Source: Bacteroidaceae bacterium
GTDB lineage: Bacteria > Bacteroidota > Bacteroidia > Bacteroidales > Bacteroidaceae
Reading direction: 5' to 3'
Length of the DNA: 39,468 bases
Assembly (NCBI GenBank): GCA_017461345.1
Contig: JAFTYP010000007.1
Span: 138,291-177,758, forward strand
The translations under genes and the position numbers were made by a program. Each line of letters opens with the position of its first letter. The first letter of the stretch is position 1. Positions 17,460 through 25,449 of the stretch are shown here, piece by piece. The notes beneath the pieces are model-generated. The model searched no databases. It was not told the DNA's origin and saw nothing but the letters and a program-made list of their open reading frames with translations.

Positions 17460-17592
17460 TCGCAGTGTTGTTTGATGGCTAATTTTGTTGTTATATACTA
17501 CATTATCTCTTGTATGAGGAGATGTTTTGTTAAATATACTTAAAAGGCAAAGAAACGACTAATATATATAATGTATATCCGAATAAATGTTG

Positions 17593-17600
17593 TATCTTTG
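17593..17600 (+). promoter_or_regulatory. -7 promoter box for rpsA
   Basis: TATCTTTG lies 70 nt upstream of the rpsA ATG, in a very AT-rich stretch. No exact -33 TTTG is visible. Confidence 0.6.
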
Positions 17601-17670
17601 CCGCGCTTTTGTATATGAAAATATCGGAGGCATGTGATTATTAACTTTATTAACTTTTTAATTAATCTGT

Positions 17671-19467
17671 ATGGCAGATTTGAAAAACGTTGCTCCTTTG
17701 GCTGACTTCGATTGGGAAGCATACGAACAGGGCGACACCAATGCAAACGAGAGCCGCGAGGCTCAGACAGAGGCCTATGAGGGTTCTCTGAACAAGGTAA
17801 GTGACCACGACGTAGTTGACGGCACAATCATTTCAATCAACAAGCGCGAAGTGGTTGTTAACATCGGCTTCAAGAGCGATGGCATCATACCTACAAGCGA
17901 ATTCCGCTACAATCCTGAACTGAAGGTGGGCGACACCGTTGAGGTTTACATCGAAAATCAGGAAGACAAGAAGGGTCAACTCATCCTTTCTCACAAGAAG
18001 GCTCGTGCAAGCCGCTCATGGGATCGTGTGAACGAGGCTCTCAACAACGATGAAATCATCAAGGGTTACGTTAAGTGCCGCACTAAGGGCGGTATGATTG
18101 TTGACGTATTCGGCATCGAGGCATTCTTGCCCGGCAGCCAGATCGACGTTAAGCCCATCCGCGACTACGATATCTTCGTTGGCAAGACAATGGAGTTCAA
18201 GGTTGTTAAGATCAACCAGGACTACCGCAATGTCGTTGTTAGCCACAAGGCTCTCATCGAGGCAGAGTTGGAAGCACAGAAGAAAGAAATCATCGGTAAA
18301 CTCGAAAAGGGTCAGGTTCTCGAAGGAACAGTTAAGAACATCACCAACTACGGTGTATTCATCGACCTCGGTGGTGTTGACGGTCTTATCCACATCACAG
18401 ACCTCAGTTGGGGTCGTGTCAACGATCCGAAGGAAATCGTTGAACTCGACCAGAAGATCAATGTTGTTATCCTCGACTTCGACGACGAGAAGAAGCGCAT
18501 TGCTCTTGGCTTGAAGCAACTCACTCCTCATCCCTGGGAAGCACTCGACGCCGACCTGAAGGTAGGCGACCACGTTAAGGGTAAGGTTGTCGTTATGGCA
18601 GACTACGGTGCATTCATCGAAATCGCTGCTGGCGTTGAAGGTCTTATCCACGTTAGCGAAATGTCTTGGAGCCAGCACCTCCGCAGTGCTCAGGACTTCA
18701 TGAAGGTAGGCGACGAAGTTGAAGCCGTTATCCTCACTCTCGACCGCGAGGAGCGCAAGATGTCTCTCGGCATCAAGCAACTCAAGGACGATCCCTGGGA
18801 AAATATCGAAGAGAAGTATCCCGTTGGCAGCAAGCACACTGCTAAGGTTCGCAACTTCACAAACTTCGGTATCTTCGTTGAAATCGAGGAAGGTGTTGAT
18901 GGTCTCATCCACATCAGCGACCTCAGTTGGACAAAGAAGATCAAGCACCCCAGCGAGTTCACACAGATCGGTTCTGAAATCGAGGTATGTGTTCTCGAGA
19001 TCGACAAGACAAACCGTCGCCTCTCTCTCGGTCACAAGCAACTCGAAGAGAATCCCTGGGACGTATTCGAAACAGTCTTCACACAAGACAGCGTTCACGA
19101 AGGTACAATCGTTGAGATGCTCGACAAGGGCGCAGTCATCCAACTCGCTTACGGCGTTGAAGGCTTCGCTACTCCCAAGCACCTCGTTAAGGAAGACGGC
19201 ACACAGGCTCAGAAGGGCGAGAAACTTGAGTTCAAGGTGATTGAGTTCAACAAGGACAGCAAGCGCATCATCCTTTCTCACAGCCGTATCTTTGAAGACG
19301 TACAGCGCGCAGAGGCTCGCGAGGCTCGCGAGACAAAGAAGGCTGCACGCAAGGCTGCCCAGAAGGAAGAAACACCTTCTATCCAGAACCAGGCTGCAAG
19401 CACAACTCTCGGTGACCTTGACGCACTTGCAGAGTTGAAGGCTAAGTTGAAAGCCGGCGACGAATAA
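17671..19467 (+). CDS. rpsA: 30S ribosomal protein S1
   Basis: This 598-residue protein has six S1 RNA-binding domains. They begin near residues 48 (VVDGTIISINKREVVV), 128 (IIKGYVKCRTKGG), 215 (GQVLEGTVKNITNYG), 300 (GDHVKGKVVVMADYG), 388 (GSKHTAKVRNFTNFG) and 472 (DSVHEGTIVEMLDKG). Domains 3 to 5 carry the typical DGLIHI(T/S)DLSW-type ending. S1 binds mRNA on the 30S subunit and helps initiation, which matters in Bacteroidetes because most genes here lack a clear Shine-Dalgarno site. Codon use is strongly biased, as expected for a highly expressed gene, and produces long antisense open frames. The C-terminal tail is rich in Ala, Arg and Lys. Confidence 0.97.
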   Translation: MADLKNVAPLADFDWEAYEQGDTNANESREAQTEAYEGSLNKVSDHDVVDGTIISINKREVVVNIGFKSDGIIPTSEFRYNPELKVGDTVEVYIENQEDKKGQLILSHKKARASRSWDRVNEALNNDEIIKGYVKCRTKGGMIVDVFGIEAFLPGSQIDVKPIRDYDIFVGKTMEFKVVKINQDYRNVVVSHKALIEAELEAQKKEIIGKLEKGQVLEGTVKNITNYGVFIDLGGVDGLIHITDLSWGRVNDPKEIVELDQKINVVILDFDDEKKRIALGLKQLTPHPWEALDADLKVGDHVKGKVVVMADYGAFIEIAAGVEGLIHVSEMSWSQHLRSAQDFMKVGDEVEAVILTLDREERKMSLGIKQLKDDPWENIEEKYPVGSKHTAKVRNFTNFGIFVEIEEGVDGLIHISDLSWTKKIKHPSEFTQIGSEIEVCVLEIDKTNRRLSLGHKQLEENPWDVFETVFTQDSVHEGTIVEMLDKGAVIQLAYGVEGFATPKHLVKEDGTQAQKGEKLEFKVIEFNKDSKRIILSHSRIFEDVQRAEAREARETKKAARKAAQKEETPSIQNQAASTTLGDLDALAELKAKLKAGDE

Positions 19468-19497
19468 ACTGACACCTCCCAATAGGGAGATATAACA

Positions 19498-19530
19498 AAT
19501 GCCCTGTCCCAACCTTTGGGGCGGGGCATT
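19498..19530 (+). terminator. Hairpin after rpsA, probable terminator or processing site
   Basis: A 13-bp stem with two G-U pairs, AATGCCCTGTCCC (19498-19510) with GGGGCGGGGCATT (19518-19530), has a 7-nt loop. There is no strong T-run, so partial read-through into rnz 16 nt later is likely. Confidence 0.65.
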
Positions 19531-19545
19531 CATAATTGATAAAAC

Positions 19546-20457
19546 ATGGATTTCGAACTGAATATATTAGGATGTGGCTCTGCCAAACCAACCACTCGCC
19601 ATCAACCGACCTCGCAGATACTGAACGTTCGAGGCAAATTCTTCATGATAGATTGTGGTGAGGGAGTACAGACTCAAATGCAAAAGATGGGACTCTCCAT
19701 GATGAACATCGGCCATGTCTTCATCAGTCATAATCATGGCGACCATGTTTTTGGACTTCCCGGACTCATCGGGACAATGGATTTGCTCGGACGAACATCC
19801 GAACTGCACGTACATGGTCCTCTGCAAGTAGGTGATTTTATCGACTATTTGTTGAAGACCTTTTATACCGATATCGGTTACAATGTGATTTTTCATCCTG
19901 TTGATGTACATCAGCACGCGCTTGTCTATGAAGACCGCAGCATAACAGTTCATAGCATTCCCTTGCAGCATAGACTCCCCACATGCGGGTATCTTTTCAG
20001 AGAAAAACCCGGCCTGCCACACATTCGCAGGGAGATGATAGATGCCTTTAACATCCCCATCAGTCAAATAAACAATATAAAGGCGGGAGCGTCTTGGACA
20101 ACAGAAGACGGAACAATAATTCCACACGAACGTCTTACGACGCCTGCCAATCCGCCACGCTCATACGCATATTGTTCCGATACGGTTTATCTTCCACATC
20201 TTAAAGATGTCCTCAATGGCGTTACTCTGCTCTATCACGAAGCAACATACATGCACGAACGTGCACCCAGAGCCGAGCAGACAAGGCATTCCACCGCTCT
20301 ACAAGCAGCAATGCAGGCTCGCGACGCCAAAGTAGAACAACTCTGTATCGGACATTTTAGTGCTTCGCTTAAAGACGAAAATGCTCTCTTGCGCGAAGCC
20401 CAATCTGTGTTCCCTAACACAATACTTGCTAACGAAGGTCTTGTGGTCAGTATTTAA
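19546..20457 (+). CDS. rnz: Ribonuclease Z
   Basis: This 303-residue metallo-beta-lactamase-fold endonuclease removes the 3' trailer of tRNA precursors. The zinc motif HNHGDH lies at residues 62-67, the N-terminal LGCGSAKPTTRHQPTS block is typical of RNase Z, and the later blocks YCSDT, HEATY and HSTALQAA are present. Length is usual for the short form. It starts 16 nt after the hairpin that follows rpsA, and I see no separate promoter, so it is probably transcribed in part from the rpsA promoter. Confidence 0.95.
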   Translation: MDFELNILGCGSAKPTTRHQPTSQILNVRGKFFMIDCGEGVQTQMQKMGLSMMNIGHVFISHNHGDHVFGLPGLIGTMDLLGRTSELHVHGPLQVGDFIDYLLKTFYTDIGYNVIFHPVDVHQHALVYEDRSITVHSIPLQHRLPTCGYLFREKPGLPHIRREMIDAFNIPISQINNIKAGASWTTEDGTIIPHERLTTPANPPRSYAYCSDTVYLPHLKDVLNGVTLLYHEATYMHERAPRAEQTRHSTALQAAMQARDAKVEQLCIGHFSASLKDENALLREAQSVFPNTILANEGLVVSI

Positions 20458-20490
20458 CGAGACTGATTACTCAAAAAATAAGAAATAAAA

Positions 20491-20522
20491 TTTGGCTGTT
20501 TAAAGGCTTATACGTAATTTTG
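20491..20522 (+). promoter_or_regulatory. Full Bacteroidetes promoter (-33 and -7) for the lysine-rich protein gene
   Basis: TTTG (20491-20494) and TAATTTTG (20515-20522) are separated by 20 nt, matching the consensus. The ATG follows 23 nt after the -7 box. Confidence 0.8.
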
Positions 20523-20545
20523 TACCACATTATATATATAGTAAG

Positions 20546-21625
20546 ATGAAGACTGCCGTTAAATTTATACTCGTCTGTTTGTTTGTTCAAGCATCAGCAA
20601 TCCTATCGAATAATTCTCATGTTTCTGCTCAGGAATTATATACAAATCCAGACACCATACAGCAATACCTGAAAGATCGTATCAAAGACGTAAAAGAGCA
20701 ACTGAAGGCCACAAAGTCCAAACTGAAAGAAGAAGAAAGAACACTGCGGATACTTAATCGTGACCTTACTAAATCACGTACACAAGCACAACGTGACAAG
20801 AAAAAACTAAAGGAAGCAAAGCGCAACGGAAAGTTCTATCAGGCGAAACCTTACATACCGGAAGAACTACAAGGAGATGTTGAAGCAAAGATTAAAGCAG
20901 TAAAGGAAGCAAAGGCTGCTAAGGAACGAGAAATCAAACAGAAAGAAAAAGAGGAAAAAGCAGCAGAAAAGGCTGCTAAAGAAGAAAAGAAACGTCTGGA
21001 GAAAGAGGCAAAGGCTTTAGAGAAAGAGCAACTTAAAGCGTCTGCCAAGAAACAATCAAGACGAGCAAAGGAGAAAAAGGCTCAATTAAAAGAAGAGGCA
21101 AAGAAAACAGAAGAGGCTGCAAAATTGAATCTGGAAGATCAGACAAACGCACCTTCCGAGCAGACAAAAACAGACAAGGTAAAAGAGGCAAGTTCTACAG
21201 CAAAGAAAACCACAAATGCCAAGAAGCCTGCATCTCCAGCAAAACCCAAAACATCTTCTGCATCGCCAAAGAAGCCTGCAAATGCCAACAAAAAAGCAGA
21301 AGAACCAGAAGAAAAAACTGAAGAAGAATTAGAGAAAGAGGCCGAAAAGTTAGAAAAGGAAGCCGAAGCGAAAGAAAAAGAAAAGCAAGCAGCCGTGAAA
21401 GCGGCTGTGAAAAATGCCGAAACGAAAGCCAAAGAGGCCGAAGAGCGTGCAAAGGAGTCCGAAGCAAAGGCAAAGGCTAAACTCAAAGAGGCAGAGAATA
21501 CAGAACAGCCAGAAACGGATGAAGTAAAGACAGAGGAAACCGAAACCAAAACTCCTAAACGCAAATATTCCGTTCGCACTCAACGCCAAAGGCCAGAAAA
21601 GAATACTCAGAATAATAAAAAATAG
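20546..21625 (+). CDS. Secreted lysine/glutamate/alanine-rich coiled-coil protein of unknown function
   Basis: I do not recognise a family. The 359-residue protein has a signal peptide (cleavage near HVSAQ). A conserved-looking N-terminal segment (about 28-110) starts YTNPDTIQQYLKDRIKD and includes GKFYQAKPYIPEEL. Highly charged heptad-like stretches follow (about 110-190 and 255-320), rich in AKEKE and KAAEK repeats and separated by a Pro/Ala/Lys/Ser-rich linker (PASPAKPKTSSASPKKPA). The composition suggests a long periplasmic coiled coil or spacer, perhaps bound to the cell wall or to acidic polymers. It is the first gene after a full promoter, and the CDP-alcohol transferase gene follows after 44 nt. 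Confidence 0.75.
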   Translation: MKTAVKFILVCLFVQASAILSNNSHVSAQELYTNPDTIQQYLKDRIKDVKEQLKATKSKLKEEERTLRILNRDLTKSRTQAQRDKKKLKEAKRNGKFYQAKPYIPEELQGDVEAKIKAVKEAKAAKEREIKQKEKEEKAAEKAAKEEKKRLEKEAKALEKEQLKASAKKQSRRAKEKKAQLKEEAKKTEEAAKLNLEDQTNAPSEQTKTDKVKEASSTAKKTTNAKKPASPAKPKTSSASPKKPANANKKAEEPEEKTEEELEKEAEKLEKEAEAKEKEKQAAVKAAVKNAETKAKEAEERAKESEAKAKAKLKEAENTEQPETDEVKTEETETKTPKRKYSVRTQRQRPEKNTQNNKK

Positions 21626-21669
21626 AGAGTGTTCTGCAATTATTGTTTTCCAAGAATAACTGAAACCAC

Positions 21670-22572
21670 ATGAATCTCAAACAGCGTGTTCTGTCGACAA
21701 TGAAATCGCGCGAAGTGGAGAGCGACTTCGAACTTTATGTCACTCGTACTCCGGGTTATTTGTGGGCACTGTTTTTCCGTTGGCTAAATGTTCATCCTAT
21801 TGCCGTAACCTTGATGAGTATTGTTATAGGTTCGGCATCGGGCTTCTTCTTTATGCCCGACGACCTCTGTTACAACCTCATTGGCATGCTGTTGCTTATC
21901 TGGGCGAACTGGTACGATTGTGCCGACGGGCAGTTGGCTCGTATGACTGGCAAAAAGACATTGGTAGGCCGTGTGCTGGACGGATTTGCAGGAAATGTAT
22001 GGGCTTTCTTCATTTATATAGCACTTCTGCTGCGTATGTGGCCGGAGTGGGGTATAACAATCTTTATCCTCGAATCGTGGGCAGGTTTTTATTGTCATAG
22101 CCGTCAGTGCGCTTTGGCCGACTATTACCGCAACATTCATCTGTGGGTGACGCTTGGCAAAGAGGAGAGTGAATTAGATACGAGCATAGAACAGCAACGA
22201 CGCATGGAGAGCCTTCGCTGGAATAAAAAGGAATGGTTCGAGAAGTTCTATTTGTTTTTCTATGTCCGATATACGCGTTCTCAGGAACGTCAGACACCGG
22301 AGTTCCAGTTGATTAAGCCGCTCCTCGACAGGCTTCCGCTGGACAATCCCATACGACAACAATTCCGCAAGGAGAGTTTGCCGCTTATGCCCCTTTGCAA
22401 TATTTTGACTTTCGACACACGTGTTGGTGTTTTATTCTTATCCTTATTGGTCGGACACCCATGGATATATATCATCTTCGAAATAACTGTTTTGGAGATC
22501 TTGCGCTTCTATACCAGGCATCGCCACGAGGCTTTGTGCCATAAATTGCGACAGAAACTATCCCCGGTATGA
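21670..22572 (+). CDS. CDP-alcohol phosphatidyltransferase-like membrane protein
   Basis: This 300-residue membrane protein has the CDP-alcohol phosphotransferase motif: D83, D86, G87, A90, R91, G100 and D104 are in place (DCADGQLARMTGKK, then GRVLDGFAG). The fourth Asp, expected at residue 108 and thought to act as the catalytic base, is Gly (codon GGA). The enzyme family moves a phospho-alcohol from CDP-linked donors to a hydroxyl acceptor. Several hydrophobic helices flank the motif, and a long soluble loop lies around 150-220. The stop overlaps the start of the IspD-like gene by 4 bp, so substrate supply by that neighbour is plausible. It may be inactive or use a different base. Confidence 0.82.
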   Translation: MNLKQRVLSTMKSREVESDFELYVTRTPGYLWALFFRWLNVHPIAVTLMSIVIGSASGFFFMPDDLCYNLIGMLLLIWANWYDCADGQLARMTGKKTLVGRVLDGFAGNVWAFFIYIALLLRMWPEWGITIFILESWAGFYCHSRQCALADYYRNIHLWVTLGKEESELDTSIEQQRRMESLRWNKKEWFEKFYLFFYVRYTRSQERQTPEFQLIKPLLDRLPLDNPIRQQFRKESLPLMPLCNILTFDTRVGVLFLSLLVGHPWIYIIFEITVLEILRFYTRHRHEALCHKLRQKLSPV

Positions 22573-23282
22573 AGCAGAGTTACAACGTTGCCTTGATACT
22601 TGCCGGCGGCATTGGCGAAAGAATGCATGCCGTTGTGCCCAAGCAGTTTATGGAGATAGACGGCGAGATGGTGTTGCTGCATACACTGAAAGCCTTTCAG
22701 AAGCATCCTCTTATTCATGAAATCTATCTTGTATGCATGCCGGAATGGGAACATTTCGTGCGAACTGAGGCAAAGAAAGGTGGCATAGAAAAACTATGTG
22801 GTGTTATTCCTGCCGGCGAAAGCAGTTTTGTTTCGGCCACCAATGGTATCGATTATTTAGGCAAGACCATTAAGGAACCTGATGCAATAGTTCTTGTTCA
22901 CGATGGAGTCCGTCCGCTCATTACGCAGGACATCATCAGTCGCAACATTGCTGTTTGTCTGACGCACGGCAATGCTATTACGGCATTGCAAAGCCATGAG
23001 GCTTATCTTGTTACGCCCGACGGCTATGCTGCCGATGGCTTCAGGCCTCGCGAGGGACTGATGCGCGCACAAACGCCTCATACATTTCCACTTTCCACAC
23101 TCACCAGGATGATAAAACTTGCCGAGGAGCAAGACATAAAAGAGTCGCAAAGCGTTTTCACTCTGGCTGGCGAATTGGGTATTATGCCGTTGCATATTGC
23201 TCAAGGCGACCTGCGAAATTTCAAGATTACCGAGCAGTCGGACATTCTTATCTATCGTGCCTTGAAGGCTCTTGAAGAATAG
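22569..23282 (+). CDS. IspD/TarI-family cytidylyltransferase
   Basis: This 237-residue enzyme belongs to the family that makes CDP-methylerythritol (IspD) or CDP-ribitol (TarI). Motifs are LAGGIGERM (11-19), PKQF (24-27), HDGVRP (111-116), RAQTPHTF (166-173) and GDLRNFKIT (213-221). The GGIG loop is like TarI, and the usual IspD acidic DDaS motif is replaced by KESQS. The 4-bp overlap with the CDP-alcohol transferase gene argues that it may supply a CDP-activated alcohol to that enzyme. It could equally be the housekeeping IspD of the MEP pathway. Sequence alone does not decide, so I leave the symbol blank. Confidence 0.85.
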   Translation: MKQSYNVALILAGGIGERMHAVVPKQFMEIDGEMVLLHTLKAFQKHPLIHEIYLVCMPEWEHFVRTEAKKGGIEKLCGVIPAGESSFVSATNGIDYLGKTIKEPDAIVLVHDGVRPLITQDIISRNIAVCLTHGNAITALQSHEAYLVTPDGYAADGFRPREGLMRAQTPHTFPLSTLTRMIKLAEEQDIKESQSVFTLAGELGIMPLHIAQGDLRNFKITEQSDILIYRALKALEE

Positions 23283-23342
23283 AAGGAAAGCAGCAATCCG
23301 GCAGAAACGCATCATTTCACAGGTTTTCAATCTCCATTTACA

Positions 23343-24095
23343 ATGATATATTATTTTTCAGGCACAGGCAACAGCCTATATGTGGCACGGCATATTGCCG
23401 ATGCACTTGGTGAAAAACTGTGTCCCATGACGTCGCCTGACCCGACAGACGACAGTGTTATTGGTTTGGTTTTTCCTGTCTATGCCTGGGGCATACCGAA
23501 TGTTGTTGAAAGGTTTGTCCGCAAACATCGTGATTCTTGCCTTGCCGCAGGTGCAAAAAAAGGAGGCTATCTTTATGCGGTTATGACGTGTGGCGACGAC
23601 ATGGGCTATGCCGACAAGGTTCTGGAGAAGGAACTTGGCAAAGAACTCGATGCTGCCTTTTCCGTACTGATGCCCGATGTTTACATTTGCCTGCCGGGCT
23701 TCGATGTGGATAGCGAAGAGGAGTGCAGAGAAAAATTCACGATGGAGAAGGAAACAGTAAAAGATATCGTTGCCTGCATATCCGAACGCAATTCTTTACG
23801 CCACCTGAAGAGGGGACCGCTCCCGTGGGTGAAGTCTTATGTCATTCGTCCGTTGTTCAACCGTTATTTGGTGACAGACAAGTACTTCAATGTGGATGGT
23901 TCAAGGTGTATTTCATGTGGAAAATGTATGAAATCGTGTCCCGTAGAGAACATTGTCATGAAGGATGGAATGCCCCAATGGCAGTCGGATTGTACGGGTT
24001 GCCTGGCCTGCTACCATGCTTGTCCGCACCATGCCATCAATTTCGGCAGGATGACACAAAAGAAGGGGCAATACACATTGCCCGGACATTTATAG
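23343..24095 (+). CDS. EFR1-type flavodoxin-ferredoxin fusion
   Basis: This 250-residue protein has an N-terminal flavodoxin-like domain with the FMN-phosphate loop FSGTGNSLYVAR (5-16). Its C-terminal domain binds two [4Fe-4S] clusters, with Cys at 189, 192, 195, 199 and 217, 220, 223, 227. This layout matches the EFR1 family (spelled ferrodoxin in databases), small anaerobic electron carriers without a known partner. It starts 60 nt after the IspD-like gene on the same strand and may be the last gene of that unit. A 22-bp array follows its stop at once, between it and the convergent HAD gene. Confidence 0.88.
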   Translation: MIYYFSGTGNSLYVARHIADALGEKLCPMTSPDPTDDSVIGLVFPVYAWGIPNVVERFVRKHRDSCLAAGAKKGGYLYAVMTCGDDMGYADKVLEKELGKELDAAFSVLMPDVYICLPGFDVDSEEECREKFTMEKETVKDIVACISERNSLRHLKRGPLPWVKSYVIRPLFNRYLVTDKYFNVDGSRCISCGKCMKSCPVENIVMKDGMPQWQSDCTGCLACYHACPHHAINFGRMTQKKGQYTLPGHL

Positions 24096-24132
24096 CATTC
24101 GATTTCGTATGCCTTGCCTTACCGTCCGGAAA

Positions 24133-24206
24133 GGTTAACCATTATTGGCAGAATCCTTAACCATTATCGATGGAAAGGTTAACCATTATTGGCAATTAGG
24201 TTAACC
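24133..24206. repeat. 22-bp-period tandem array, GGTTAACC type, four units
   Basis: Units begin at 24133 (GGTTAACC), 24155 (CCTTAACC), 24177 (GGTTAACC) and 24199 (GGTTAACC), exactly 22 bp apart. They continue ATTATTGGCAGAAT, ATTATCGATGGAAA and ATTATTGGCAATTA. Unit 2 ends in the same ATTATCGATGGAAA as one unit of the array at 6281. The last unit supplies the TAA stop codon of the convergent HAD gene. Confidence 0.9.
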
Positions 24207-24863
24207 TTGTAGAAACGCCTTCAGTATGGAGTGTAATGCATCGGCTTTGTTTACGTCGAGCCAGGCACCTTGCAATCCCTCGTGTATGGCTGCCTCTACG
24301 TTGATTTCTGCATCGTCTATGAAGAAACATTGTTCTGCCGGAACACCTGTTTCCTGCACTGCCCGACGGTATATCTCGGGCGAAGGTTTTGCAAGTTGCA
24401 TTTCGTGAGAAACAAATACCTTGTCGAACAGGTCGTTGCACGTGTAGCCGTCTGCCATGAAGAAACGGCGTTTAATCTCCTCCCAATGCAGGTCGTTGGT
24501 ATTGGAGAGCAGGTGTGTGCGATAACCCTTCCTGCGTAAAGCCTTTATCATGTCGAGCCTCTCGGTAGGCAAAGGACCGATGCATGCATTCCAAGCCTCG
24601 ATTACATCCTCCCGACCTATGCCTTCGGCGCACCGACTAATGACGAGCGACAGGAACTCCTCCGAGGTCATCTTGCCCACTTGATAGTCCGTTATTGCCT
24701 TACTTGCAGAGATACCTTGGCAAACCGTAGAGGTATTGTCGGCATCTGCCTTAACGAAAAACAACTCCGGGTTGATGCCCAACCGCTTACATGCAATGCC
24801 TACGCCTGGCATATTCAAGTCGAGCAGAACGCCCCCAAGGTCGAAGATAATGTCTGTTACCAT
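24201..24863 (-). CDS. HAD-superfamily (subfamily IA) phosphatase-like hydrolase
   Basis: This 220-residue protein has all four HAD motifs: nucleophile D8 in FDLGGVLLD, S120 in HLLSNTN, K159 in AKPSPEIY, and D183/D184 in FFIDDAEIN. A helical cap lies between residues 16 and 95. DLG rather than DxD at motif I resembles YihX-like sugar phosphatases. Its start overlaps the TenI-like gene by 7 bp, and it is the last gene of the thiH unit, so a role in thiamine metabolism is possible, for example as a thiamine monophosphate phosphatase. That is inference from context. Its TAA stop lies in the last unit of a 22-bp array. Confidence 0.85.
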   Translation of the reverse strand: MVTDIIFDLGGVLLDLNMPGVGIACKRLGINPELFFVKADADNTSTVCQGISASKAITDYQVGKMTSEEFLSLVISRCAEGIGREDVIEAWNACIGPLPTERLDMIKALRRKGYRTHLLSNTNDLHWEEIKRRFFMADGYTCNDLFDKVFVSHEMQLAKPSPEIYRRAVQETGVPAEQCFFIDDAEINVEAAIHEGLQGAWLDVNKADALHSILKAFLQG

Positions 24864-25432
24864 ATTATATGTCTGTTTGTTTGCAATTCATTATTCCAAA
24901 ATGCTCCAAGTATTGCTGCTCCACAGAAGCCCAAGTCCTGTATTTCATTCATGTTCTCGAAGGTAATACCACCTAAAGCATATACGTTCTTCGAGAGGAT
25001 ACCCTTGCCTTTTGCCTCGAGTAATTCATCTCTCGTGAAGGCCGACTGGTATCCTTCCTTAGAGATGCTGTCGAAGATAGGACTGAGAAATACGTAGTCG
25101 AAGTCAGCCTGATTTGCCGTTATCTCACTGATTGAATGGCAGGAACGCGAGAGTGTGAATGAATCTCTGCTAAACCAATCGGGCACTTCGGTGTTCCGTC
25201 TGTTGAGATGTATGCCGCCAAGTCCGTACGCTTGGGCAAGGTCGTGATGGTCATGAAGAACGATACGTTTGCGGTAGGGGAGGCAGATGTTTTCTATCCA
25301 CGCCTTCAATTCGTCCTTCGTTGCCATGGGTTTGCGCAGATGAAGACGTTGCAAACCATTGGCAAACTGCTTGTTGATGATGTCCGTTTCGCCTTCGAAG
25401 AAGTCCGCTTGGGTCAGTAGAATGATGTTCAT
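24857..25432 (-). CDS. ThiE/TenI-family protein, second copy in the locus
   Basis: This 191-residue TIM-barrel protein is related to thiamine-phosphate synthase. I start it at ATG 25432 (MNIILLTQADFF) because the longer frame runs through the end of thiH. Family segments are LHLRKP, IVLHDHHDLAQAYGLGGIHLN, DYVFLSPIFDSISKEGY and VYALGGITFENM. A full-length ThiE is encoded at 29849-30460, so this copy more likely corresponds to TenI, the thiazole tautomerase known in Bacillus subtilis, which is a ThiE paralogue. It lies 17 nt after thiH and overlaps the HAD gene by 7 bp. Synthase activity is not excluded. Confidence 0.82.
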   Translation of the reverse strand: MNIILLTQADFFEGETDIINKQFANGLQRLHLRKPMATKDELKAWIENICLPYRKRIVLHDHHDLAQAYGLGGIHLNRRNTEVPDWFSRDSFTLSRSCHSISEITANQADFDYVFLSPIFDSISKEGYQSAFTRDELLEAKGKGILSKNVYALGGITFENMNEIQDLGFCGAAILGAFWNNELQTNRHIIW

Positions 25433-25449
25433 CCTTGTCCTTTCTGTTA

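Noticed and set aside
18016..19533. Open frame of 505 codons antisense to rpsA
   Set aside because: It mirrors the strong codon bias of rpsA, has no family resemblance, no promoter and runs through the terminator hairpin.
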